A stretch of DNA of 64,000 nt from Blastococcus sp. CPCC 205250 (GTDB lineage: Bacteria; Actinomycetota; Actinomycetes; Mycobacteriales; Geodermatophilaceae), in assembly GCF_019799925.1 (NCBI RefSeq), contig NZ_JABGCG010000012.1:91040-155039 (forward strand), written 5' to 3'. Position numbers and translations under genes: made by a program. The notes beneath the pieces are model-generated. The model saw nothing but the letters and a program-made list of their open reading frames with translations. It ran no database searches and was not told the origin of the DNA. Position 1 is the first letter of the stretch; each line of letters opens with the position of its first letter. Positions 57,220 to 64,000 of this stretch are shown in pieces.

Positions 57220-59016
57220 TCAGCGGACCGGGAAGTCCGTGCTGGCGGTGGTGGCGGTGAACTCGTCGAGGCGCACCGAGACGGCGAGGGTCCAGGTGCC
57301 GGCGGAGGGGATGACCATCCCGTCACCCACGTAGTGGCCGGGGCCAGCGGGCTGGAGGTCCACGGTGAGCGGGCCGATCTGCTGGCCGGGCTCGGTGAGG
57401 GTCACCCGGATGTCCTCGGGCTGGACCAGCCGGCCCTCGGCGTCGAAGAGGTAGACGTGCAGCGTGTTCGCCCCGGGCGTGGCCGGGTCGACCGAGAGCT
57501 GCACGGAGCCGTCGGCACCGGCCGCGGACTGCAGCGGGAGCGTGACGTCGACCGGCTCGGAGACCGTGGCGCGGGCCGGCGGGCTGCCGACCAGCACCGC
57601 CGACAGCGCCAGGACGACGACGCCCAGGCCCAGCTCGACGAGCACCGAGCGGCGCAGCATGCCGCGCTCGGCGACCGCACCCTCGGCGAGCCCCTCCTCG
57701 CGGGCCGCGGCGGCGTGCACCAACTCGGGCGCGGGCTCGGGGCCGGCGTCGGCCGTCGCCGCGAAGGCGTGCGCGGTCACCCGGCGGCGGGCCGGCCGGC
57801 TGCGGCGGATGCCGAGGCGCTGCTGCACCCACACCCGCGAGACGCCCGCGGCGGCGAGGAGCAGGAGCACGACGGCCAGCTTGGCCAGCAGCACCCGGCC
57901 GTAGCCGGTGGAGAACAGCGCCTGGGGCGAGCCGACCTCGCGGACGGACTGCACGACGCCGGAGACGACCAGCACCCCGACCGCGCCGGCCGCCAGGCGG
58001 GAGAACCGCGGCAGCGCCGTGGCCATCTCCCCCGCGGGCACGCCGTCGCGCAGCACGGCGCCGAACAGCGCGGCCAGGCCGCCCAGCCAGAGACACATGG
58101 CCGCGACGTGCGCGACGGCGGCCGCCACGGCGATCCCGGGGTACGGCCCGGCCACCGGGTGCCCGACCGCGGCGGTGGTGACCACGAGGCCGGCGGCCAG
58201 GACGCCGCCGAGCGCCAGCCCCTGCGACACCGGCTCCTCCCCGCGGCGCAGCCAGGGCAGCAGCAGGAGCGCCAGGCCGGCGGTCAGCGCCAGCCGCACG
58301 AGCAGGGCGATGCCGAGCTCGGAGCCGGCCGTGGCCGACAGCAGCGAGGGGTCGGCGACCGACCCCAGTCCGGTCGCCGCCCCGTAGGGCCCCTGGAGCA
58401 GGTAGCTGAGCACCGCGCCGACGGCGACGGCGGCCAGCCCGGCGGCGGTGAGCCGGCGCAGCAGCGCCGAGCCCCAGCCGCCCGGCCAGCACAGCGCGAC
58501 CATCGCGGGCACGCCGATCGCCAGGGCCAGCCCGGCGAAGCCGATCCAGCGGGCGACCGGCAGCGCCACGGCGACCGCCGGGTCGGTGTCGTCGGCCGCG
58601 GCGGCCACGTCGGCGCCCACCAGCTCGGCGTCCCCCACGGTGAAGGAGAAGGCCCCCGCGATGGGGTGCGAGTCGGCGGAGATGACCCGGTACGTGACGA
58701 GGTAGCCCTGGTCGCCGGGCAGCTCGTCGTCCGGGACGAGGGACAGCGTGCTGCCGTCGGCGGAGACCTCGCTGTCGAGGACCGTCCCGTCGGCCTGCAG
58801 CAGCCGGACGTAGCCGGCCCCCAGCGAGACTGCCTCGCTGAAGCGGAGCGTGACCTGCTCCGGGGCCTGCTCGAGCCGGGCACCCTCCGCGGGGTCGGTG
58901 CTCACCAGCTCGGCGTGCGCGGCGGCCGGGCCGGCCGTGACGACGCCGGCCAGCAGCCAGCCCACCAGCAGGAGCAGCAGCACCGCCGCCGGCCGCCGGC
59001 GGGCCACGGCGGTCAT
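57220..59016 (-). CDS. CopC-CopD fusion, copper import protein
   Basis: 598 aa. Signal peptide then AHAELVSTDPAEGARL, a CopC domain (about 33-130) with DSHPIAGAFSFTV. A CopD membrane domain of eight or nine helices follows, including VGHPVAGPYPGIAV and an MCLWLGGLAALFG helix. A C-terminal beta-domain (about 470-598, GANTLHVYLFDAEGRL) follows the last helix; such tails belong to YtkA-like domains. ATG 59016 overlaps the anti-sigma gene stop (ATGA). Confidence 0.9.
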   Translation of the reverse strand: MTAVARRRPAAVLLLLLVGWLLAGVVTAGPAAAHAELVSTDPAEGARLEQAPEQVTLRFSEAVSLGAGYVRLLQADGTVLDSEVSADGSTLSLVPDDELPGDQGYLVTYRVISADSHPIAGAFSFTVGDAELVGADVAAAADDTDPAVAVALPVARWIGFAGLALAIGVPAMVALCWPGGWGSALLRRLTAAGLAAVAVGAVLSYLLQGPYGAATGLGSVADPSLLSATAGSELGIALLVRLALTAGLALLLLPWLRRGEEPVSQGLALGGVLAAGLVVTTAAVGHPVAGPYPGIAVAAAVAHVAAMCLWLGGLAALFGAVLRDGVPAGEMATALPRFSRLAAGAVGVLVVSGVVQSVREVGSPQALFSTGYGRVLLAKLAVVLLLLAAAGVSRVWVQQRLGIRRSRPARRRVTAHAFAATADAGPEPAPELVHAAAAREEGLAEGAVAERGMLRRSVLVELGLGVVVLALSAVLVGSPPARATVSEPVDVTLPLQSAAGADGSVQLSVDPATPGANTLHVYLFDAEGRLVQPEDIRVTLTEPGQQIGPLTVDLQPAGPGHYVGDGMVIPSAGTWTLAVSVRLDEFTATTASTDFPVR

Positions 59017-59657
59017 GCGGCGACCCGCTCGGCGGCGGGCACCGCGGTCGGCGTGCGCCGGCGGCCCCGCCACGCCGCGGCCGCGACGAGGGTGACCCCG
59101 GCCAGCAGCAGCAGGTGGGCCACGGCGCGGTCGGCGTGCACGTGCCCGGCGGCCAGGTCCCGCGTGGTCAGGAAGGTGAGCAGCACCGCGAAGGTGCCGA
59201 GGAACGGCAGCGCGCCGGCGGCCAGCCGTGGCGCGGCCGCCACCGCGACGAAGGCCGCGCCGGCCGCCAGGTTCCAGGCGCCGGTCTCGTGCGCCATGTG
59301 CACCGGCGCGCTCATCGCGGCGGCGCCGGTGACCAGGGCCGGCCAGGCCATGAGGGCCTGCGCGGCGCCGACGGCCAGCAGCGCCAGGCGCAGCGCGGAG
59401 GTGGCCACCCGCGCGCGGGCCGCCGCGGCACCGCCGGGCAGCTGCCGCGGCAGGGCGGTGAGCACGGCCACCGTGAGGTCGGGCACCGGCGGGGCGGGGG
59501 CCAGCCGTGCCCGGCGGGTCACCGCGGACGCGTCGGCGGCCCACGTGGCACACGCGGCGCAGCCGGCCAGGTGCGCGTCGAGCTCGGCGACCGGGACCCC
59601 CGGGGACTCGCCGTCGAGCCGCGCGGAGGCCGCCTCGCGGAATCCGGGACACTGCAT
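59013..59657 (-). CDS. Anti-sigma factor-like zinc-finger membrane protein
   Basis: 214 aa. An N-terminal zinc finger of the anti-sigma type (DAHLAGCAACATWA, with the His-x3-Cys-x2-Cys element), then six hydrophobic segments rather than one. HMAHETGAWNLAAGAAFVAV is conserved-looking. It probably inhibits the divergent ECF sigma factor until an envelope signal, perhaps copper, acts. The ATG 59657 start may be leaderless (GACTAT 6 nt upstream). First gene of the copper operon. Confidence 0.8.
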   Translation of the reverse strand: MQCPGFREAASARLDGESPGVPVAELDAHLAGCAACATWAADASAVTRRARLAPAPPVPDLTVAVLTALPRQLPGGAAAARARVATSALRLALLAVGAAQALMAWPALVTGAAAMSAPVHMAHETGAWNLAAGAAFVAVAAAPRLAAGALPFLGTFAVLLTFLTTRDLAAGHVHADRAVAHLLLLAGVTLVAAAAWRGRRRTPTAVPAAERVAA

Positions 59658-59730
59658 ACGTCGATAGTCGTCCCCCGAGCCCGTACGGTTCCCGGCCGGC
59701 GATGTGACCTGGACGACGTCGGGAGGTGCG

Positions 59731-60285
59731 GTGGACGAGCTGGAGCGGTACGTCGCGGCGGCCGTCGACGGCGACGCCCTCGCCGCCGCGGCCCTCGTGC
59801 GCGCCACCCAGTCCGACGTCTGGCGACTGTGCGCCGCACTGGTCGACCGGAGCAGCGCCGACGACCTGACCCAGGAGACCTACCTGCGGGCGTTCGGCTC
59901 GCTGCACCGCTTCGCCGGCCGGTCCACGCTGCGCACCTGGCTGCTGTCGATCGCCCGCCGGGTGTGCGCCGACGCCCTGCGGTCCCGGCGCCGCCGCCGG
60001 CTGACCCTGGTGGGCGACGACGTGGTGCTCGAGGGGCTCGACGGCGTGGCGGGCCGCACCGCCGACGCCGTGGCCGAGGGCGCGGTCGTGGGCGACCTGC
60101 TGGCGCGGCTGGACCCCGACCGGCGCGAGGCCTTCGTCCTCACCCAGCTGCTCGGGCTCCCCTACGCCGAGGCGGCCGAGGTCGCCGGCTGCCCGGTCGG
60201 CACGATCCGGTCCCGTGTCGCCCGGGCGCGTGACGACCTCGTCACAGCCCTCACGGATCGGGGGGACGACGCGGCGCGCGGATGA
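59731..60285 (+). CDS. ECF sigma factor (SigC-like position in copper locus)
   Basis: 184 aa. Sigma2 core with DDLTQETYLRAFGSLHRFAG and LRTWLLSIARRVCADALR; sigma4 HTH with LLGLPYAEAAEVAGCPVGTIRSRVARAR. GTG 59731 has GGGAGG 4 nt upstream; an in-frame GTG at 59704 is less likely. Divergent from the anti-sigma and copper genes, which are the likely targets. SigC in mycobacteria controls copper acquisition; the symbol is not certain here. Confidence 0.88.
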   Translation: MDELERYVAAAVDGDALAAAALVRATQSDVWRLCAALVDRSSADDLTQETYLRAFGSLHRFAGRSTLRTWLLSIARRVCADALRSRRRRRLTLVGDDVVLEGLDGVAGRTADAVAEGAVVGDLLARLDPDRREAFVLTQLLGLPYAEAAEVAGCPVGTIRSRVARARDDLVTALTDRGDDAARG

Positions 60286-60393
60286 CGGCACGGTGAACGG
60301 GAGGCGAACGGGGCACCTATGCTCCGCGACGGCCGTGCGCCCGATCCCCCGCGGGTCGGACGTCCGGACACCCACTTCCGACCGGAGCGACAC

Positions 60394-61011
60394 GTGCCCT
60401 TCAGCCTGACGCCCAAGGACTCGAGCTTCTTCCCCCTGTTCACCGCCTCGGCGGAGAACCTGGTGGCCGCGACCGACGTCCTGAGCGAGTTCATCCACGA
60501 CCACGCGCGCCGCGACGAGCTGGCCGCCCAGCTGCGCGAGCTCGAGCACGTCGGCGACCAGTCGACGCACGCCATCTTCCGGCAGCTCAACTCGAGCTTC
60601 GTCACGCCGTTCGACCGCGAGGACATCTACAACCTGGCCAGCGACCTCGACGACGTCATGGACTTCGTCGAGGCCGCCGCCGACCTGGTGGTCCTCACCG
60701 GGCTGGGGACCCTGCCCGCGGAGATGCACCAGCAGACGGCGCTGCTGCAGCGGGCCGCGCAGACGACCGCCGAGGCCATGCCCCGGCTGCGCACGATGAA
60801 GGACCTCTCCGAGTACTGGATCGAGGTCAACCGGATCGAGAACGAGGCCGACAAGCTCTACCGCCGGCTCCTCTCGCGCCTCTACAGCGGCGAGTTCGAC
60901 GCCCTGGAGATCCTCAAGCTCAAGGAGGTGGCCGACCAGCTGGAAGAGGCCGCCGACGCCTTCGAGCACGTGGCCAACGTCGTCGAGACGATCAGCGTCA
61001 AGGAGTCCTGA
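60394..61011 (+). CDS. DUF47 (PhoU-like) family protein
   Basis: 205 aa, all helical. FSLTPKDSSFFPLFTASAEN start, E-x(3)-D-type segments (ELEHVGDQSTHAIF) and FDREDIYNLASDLDDVMDFVEAA typical of DUF47 metal-binding helices. Usually encoded with PiT transporters and thought to regulate them. GTG 60394 with GGAG 6 nt upstream; 34 nt before the PiT gene. Confidence 0.92.
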   Translation: MPFSLTPKDSSFFPLFTASAENLVAATDVLSEFIHDHARRDELAAQLRELEHVGDQSTHAIFRQLNSSFVTPFDREDIYNLASDLDDVMDFVEAAADLVVLTGLGTLPAEMHQQTALLQRAAQTTAEAMPRLRTMKDLSEYWIEVNRIENEADKLYRRLLSRLYSGEFDALEILKLKEVADQLEEAADAFEHVANVVETISVKES

Positions 61012-61045
61012 CCGCTGATGGGTCTCTCCTGATGGGCCTCCGCTG

Positions 61046-62044
61046 ATGGACGGCGCCTTCATCGCCCTGATCGTCATCGTCCTGGTGGCCCTGGCCTTCG
61101 ACTACACCAACGGCTTCCACGACGCGGCCAACGCGATCGCGGTCGCGGTCTCCACCAAGGCGCTCACCCCCCGGGTCGCACTGGCGCTCGCCGCCGTGAT
61201 GAACCTGATCGGCGCCCTGCTGTCCACCGAGGTCGCCAAGACGGTCGGTGCCGGGATCATCGACGCCCCGGAGGGCGACGAGGGACTCAAGATCGTCTTC
61301 GCGGCGCTCATCGGCGCGATCGTGTGGAACCTGATCACCTGGTACTTCGGGCTGCCCTCGTCGTCCTCGCACGCCCTCATCGGCGGCCTGGTCGGGGCGG
61401 CGCTGGCCGCGGCGCACAGCGTCCAGTGGATGGGGATCCTGGACAAGGTCGTCATCCCGATGGTCGTCTCGCCGCTGGTCGGCTTCGGCCTGGGCTACCT
61501 CTTCATGCTGGCCATCCTGTGGAGCTTCCGCGGCGCCAACGTCACCCGGGCGAACCGGGGCTTCCGCTACGCCCAGATCGTCAGCTCGGCGACGATGGCG
61601 CTGGGCCACGGCCTCCAGGACGCCCAGAAGACGATGGGCGTCATCACGCTGGCGCTGTTCACCGCCGGGGAGATCAACTCCTTCGAGGTGCCGCTGTGGG
61701 TGGTCCTCGCCGCCGCCCTGGCGCTGAGCGCCGGCACCTACGCCGGCGGCTTCCGCATCATGCGCACGCTGGGCCGGCGGATCATCCAGCTCACCCCGGC
61801 CGGCGGCTTCGCGGCCCAGACCGTCGCCTCCGGCGTCATGGTGACGACGGCGACGGTGTTCGCCGTGCCCGTGTCCACCACGCACATCACCACCACGTCG
61901 ATCATGGGCGTCGGCGCGACCCGGCGGCTGTCGGCGGTCCGCTGGGGCGTGGCCCGCAGCATCGTCGTCGCCTGGATCGTCACGCTGCCCGCCGCCGGGG
62001 CGGTGGCCGCGCTGGCGTTCTTCGCGACCGACCTCGTGGTCTGA
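61046..62044 (+). CDS. pit: PiT-family inorganic phosphate transporter
   Basis: 332 aa with about nine helices. The duplicated PiT signature is visible: FDYTNGFHDAANAIAVAVST near the start and GHGLQDAQKTMGVITLALF in the second half. ATG 61046. Low-affinity symport of metal-phosphate. Paired with DUF47. Confidence 0.94.
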   Translation: MDGAFIALIVIVLVALAFDYTNGFHDAANAIAVAVSTKALTPRVALALAAVMNLIGALLSTEVAKTVGAGIIDAPEGDEGLKIVFAALIGAIVWNLITWYFGLPSSSSHALIGGLVGAALAAAHSVQWMGILDKVVIPMVVSPLVGFGLGYLFMLAILWSFRGANVTRANRGFRYAQIVSSATMALGHGLQDAQKTMGVITLALFTAGEINSFEVPLWVVLAAALALSAGTYAGGFRIMRTLGRRIIQLTPAGGFAAQTVASGVMVTTATVFAVPVSTTHITTTSIMGVGATRRLSAVRWGVARSIVVAWIVTLPAAGAVAALAFFATDLVV

Positions 62045-62073
62045 CCGCGGCGGTGCCGGCAGCCGAGGACCGG

Positions 62074-63477
62074 GTGGAGCCCGGGGAGCCCGTCGCCCTG
62101 GGGACCGCGCGGGGACGCCGGCTGATCGCCGCCACCGTGCTGGCCTCCGGCATGGCGCTGCTGGACGCCTCGGCGGTGAACGTCGCCCTCCCGGCCATCG
62201 GCGCGGAGTTCGACGCCTCGCTGGCGGGGCTGCAGTGGACCGTCACCGGGTACACCCTCGCGCTGGCCGCCCTCGTGCTGCTGGGCGGCTCGCTGGGCGA
62301 CCGGCACGGCCGGCGGCGGGTCTTCCTGGTCGGTGTCGCCTGGTTCGCGGTCGCGTCGCTGGTGTGCGGGCTGGCCCAGAGCACCGGGCAGCTGGTGGCC
62401 GCGCGGGTGGTCCAGGGCATCGGGGCCGCGCTGCTGACCCCGGGCAGCCTCGCGCTGATCCAGGCCTCGGTGCGGCCGGGCGACCGCGCCCGTGCCATCG
62501 GGCTGTGGTCGGCCCTGGGTGGCATCGCCGGGCTTCTCGGCCCGTTCCTCGGCGGCGTCCTGGTGGACGCGGCGAGCTGGCGGCTGGTGTTCCTGCTCAA
62601 CGTGCCGGTGGCCGTCGCCGTCCTCGCCGTCGCGGTCCGGCACGTCCCGGAGAGCCGCGACGAGGGCCGCCACGGGCGCTTCGACGTCCCCGGGGCGCTG
62701 CTGGGCGTGCTGGCGCTCGGCTCGGTCACCTACGCGCTCATCCGGGCCGGCGAGTCCCCCGACCGGGCGGAGCTCCTCCTGGCCGGAGCGGGCGGGGTGG
62801 CGGCGGGCGGGGCGTTCGTCGTCCGGGAGCGGCGCACCGCCGACCCCCTGCTGCCGCCCCGGCTGTTCGCCGACCGGCAGTTCACCGGGGCCAACCTGGC
62901 CACCCTCGCCGTCTACGGCGCCCTGGGCGGGGTGCTGCTGTTCCTGGTGCTGCAGCTGCAGACCGTGCTCGGGTACGGCGCCACGGCGGCCGGGGCCGCG
63001 ATGTTGCCCTCGATCGCGGTGGTCACGCTCCTCTCCCCCACCGCGGGCGCGCTGGCCGGCCGTATCGGCCCGCGCCGGCCCATGACCGCCGGTCCGCTGA
63101 TCGCGGCGGCCGGGGCGGCGCACCTGGCCACCGTCGACGGCGCTCAGCCCTACGTGCTCGACGTCCTGCCCGGCTCGCTGCTCCTGGGGCTGGGGATGGC
63201 CACCACCGTGGCACCCCTGACGGCGACGGTGCTGGCCGCGGCACCGGACGCGCTGGCCGGGGTGGCCAGTGGCGTGAACAACGCGGTGGCGCGCGCTGCC
63301 CAGCTCCTCACGGTCGCCGCCCTGCCGGTGGCCGTCGGGCTGGGTGGCGACGACTACGCCGACCCGGTCCACCTCGCCTCGGCCCACCGTGCCGCGATGC
63401 TGGTCTGCGCGGCCCTGTTCGCCTTGGGTGGCGCCCTGGCCTGGCTCACCGTGCGCGACGACGCCCTGCCGGGCTGA
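62074..63477 (+). CDS. MFS transporter, DHA2-type drug exporter
   Basis: 467 aa with fourteen hydrophobic segments. Motif A-like GGSLGDRHGRRRVFL, motif C-like SALGGIAGLLGPFLGGVLVD, and LDASAVNVALPAIGAEF at helix 1 are typical of DHA2/EmrB exporters. GTG 62074 has GAGG 5 nt upstream; GTG 62053 in frame is close to the PiT stop. Substrates not predictable. Confidence 0.9.
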   Translation: MEPGEPVALGTARGRRLIAATVLASGMALLDASAVNVALPAIGAEFDASLAGLQWTVTGYTLALAALVLLGGSLGDRHGRRRVFLVGVAWFAVASLVCGLAQSTGQLVAARVVQGIGAALLTPGSLALIQASVRPGDRARAIGLWSALGGIAGLLGPFLGGVLVDAASWRLVFLLNVPVAVAVLAVAVRHVPESRDEGRHGRFDVPGALLGVLALGSVTYALIRAGESPDRAELLLAGAGGVAAGGAFVVRERRTADPLLPPRLFADRQFTGANLATLAVYGALGGVLLFLVLQLQTVLGYGATAAGAAMLPSIAVVTLLSPTAGALAGRIGPRRPMTAGPLIAAAGAAHLATVDGAQPYVLDVLPGSLLLGLGMATTVAPLTATVLAAAPDALAGVASGVNNAVARAAQLLTVAALPVAVGLGGDDYADPVHLASAHRAAMLVCAALFALGGALAWLTVRDDALPG

Positions 63478-63515
63478 GCCCCCCCCGTCCCACCTGCTGG
63501 ACCCCCCGGTGGCAT

Positions 63516-63538
63516 ATGTCGACCGATCTGGTAGACAT
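63516..63538 (+). promoter_or_regulatory. Dyad operator over the promoter of the polycysteine leader
   Basis: ATGTCGACC-GATCT-GGTAGACAT: arms of 9 nt with one mismatch, overlapping a TAGACA -10 element (63532-63537). The leader GTG begins 8 nt after. Candidate site for a sulfur-responsive regulator. Confidence 0.6.
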
Positions 63539-63545
63539 TGCGCTC

Positions 63546-63629
63546 GTGGCGGCGACGGAGGTGCTCCTGGTGGGGCGGATCCACGTCGACCTGCTGCGCG
63601 TCTGCACCGCGTGCTGTCCGGGCTGCTGA
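63546..63629 (+). CDS. Polycysteine leader peptide upstream of TauE/SafE
   Basis: 27 aa, GTG start: begins VAATEVLLVGRIHVDLLRV and ends CTACCPGC, with four cysteines in the last eight residues. Actinobacterial leader peptides with R-x-HVDLxRV and terminal Cys precede sulfur-metabolism genes, and leaderless Cys-rich short frames act as cysteine-responsive attenuators in mycobacteria. No Shine-Dalgarno; start is at the predicted transcript end. The stop is 96 nt before the transporter ATG. Confidence 0.8.
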   Translation: MAATEVLLVGRIHVDLLRVCTACCPGC

Positions 63630-63664
63630 CCGCACGCGCCTGAGCGCGCTCCCCCCGCCACCTC

Positions 63665-63700
63665 CCCCGCGACGCCGCGCGCCCGAACGCGCCCGCGGGG
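63665..63700 (+). promoter_or_regulatory. Two-tier hairpin between leader and TauE/SafE gene
   Basis: Outer stem CCCCGCG (63665-63671) with CGCGGGG (63694-63700); inner stem GCGCG with CGCGC around CCCGAA. Possible attenuator whose folding depends on ribosome stalling in the polycysteine frame. Confidence 0.5.
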
Positions 63701-63725
63701 CCCCTCCTCCGGAGTCCTGCACCCC

Positions 63726-64000
63726 ATGAAGACCCTGATCCTGCTCGCCCTCGCGGGCCTCGGCGCACAGCTCGTCGACGGCAGCCTGGGCATGGCCTAC
63801 GGCGTCACGTCCTCGACGCTGCTGCTGGCCATCGGCACCAACCCGGCCGCGGCGTCGGCCACCGTCCACCTGGCCGAGATCGGCACCACGCTGATGTCGG
63901 GCCTGTCCCACTGGAAGTTCGGCAACGTCGACTGGCGCGTCGTCCTCAAGATCGGCGTCCCCGGCGCGATCGGCGCCTTCGCCGGTGCGACCGTGCTCTC
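63726..64000 (+). CDS. TauE/SafE-family sulfite/sulfonate transporter, partial
   Basis: Cut by the window end after 91 codons. MKTLILLALAGLGAQLVDGSLGMAYGV start and SATVHLAEIGTTLMSGLSHWKFGNVD are typical of TauE/SafE (DUF81) proteins, which export sulfite or import organosulfur anions. Preceded by the polycysteine leader, so probably regulated by cysteine supply. Confidence 0.88.
   Translation, partial: MKTLILLALAGLGAQLVDGSLGMAYGVTSSTLLLAIGTNPAAASATVHLAEIGTTLMSGLSHWKFGNVDWRVVLKIGVPGAIGAFAGATVL

Noticed and set aside
57220..61077. A 1,285-codon minus-strand frame
   Set aside because: Only 57220-59016 is coding (CopC-CopD with signal peptide). The rest is antisense to the sigma factor, DUF47 and PiT genes.
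1..64000. CRISPR arrays, transposons and rRNA genes
   Set aside because: I saw no regularly spaced direct repeats with spacers, no transposase or integrase frame and no rRNA-like sequence.

Overview
The window is a very GC-rich actinobacterial chromosome segment. Strong GC at third codon positions, many GTG starts, F420-type and actinobacteria-specific families and pervasive leaderless promoters point to a Geodermatophilaceae-like organism (Blastococcus, Geodermatophilus or Modestobacter type). The genus is an inference from gene content. I see no transposase, integrase, phage module or CRISPR array.

Layout. 1-2,330: tail of an unknown gene, then a DsbA-like thiol oxidoreductase, a MauE/DoxX electron-transfer protein and a YcnI copper-binding protein. 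2,346-10,914: a zinc island with aztA, aztB, two aztD-like beta-propeller lipoproteins and aztC, plus a second operon with a His-rich zinc-binding lipoprotein, a PacL-like chaperone and a CtpC-type P-ATPase. Three Zur-like boxes serve it. 10,970-25,644: mostly independent housekeeping and accessory genes (ABC-F protein, oxidoreductases, methyltransferase, acetyltransferase, AlkZ-like protein, aldo-keto reductase, Ddn-like protein, glutathionylspermidine-synthase-like protein, HerA-like ATPase, formate/nitrite channel, zinc metallopeptidase, enoyl-CoA hydratase). 25,641-28,984: a siderophore-interacting protein with an iron box, divergent from a three-gene envelope-stress operon with a SigB-like promoter.

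29,155-36,146 is the most unusual region. It holds a response regulator and PAS histidine kinase, two paralogous TasA/camelysin-like proteins each followed by its own SipW-type signal peptidase, a small secreted Cys protein, a degenerate receiver/HPt protein, a third secreted protein, and an OmpR-type regulator. The three secreted-protein promoters share a precisely spaced TGCGG repeat element. I read this as a secreted-fibre or matrix system with a dedicated regulator.

36,249-49,878: a FlbD-like protein, a MerR regulator and a membrane/lipoprotein module sharing an exact decamer, a sulfotransferase next to a GH43-like protein, a decayed gene, a degenerate 3' half of tRNA-Ala, a HupE/UreJ-like protein, an intact tRNA-Ala(GGC), an AraC/VOC pair and an M23 peptidase. 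50,346-54,631: four overlapping genes suggesting CDP-polyol synthesis and polymerisation. 54,685-60,285: a copper operon (anti-sigma, CopCD, YcnI, SCO1, membrane protein) divergent from an ECF sigma factor. 60,394-62,044: DUF47/PiT phosphate pair. The window ends with an MFS transporter and a TauE/SafE transporter preceded by a polycysteine leader peptide.
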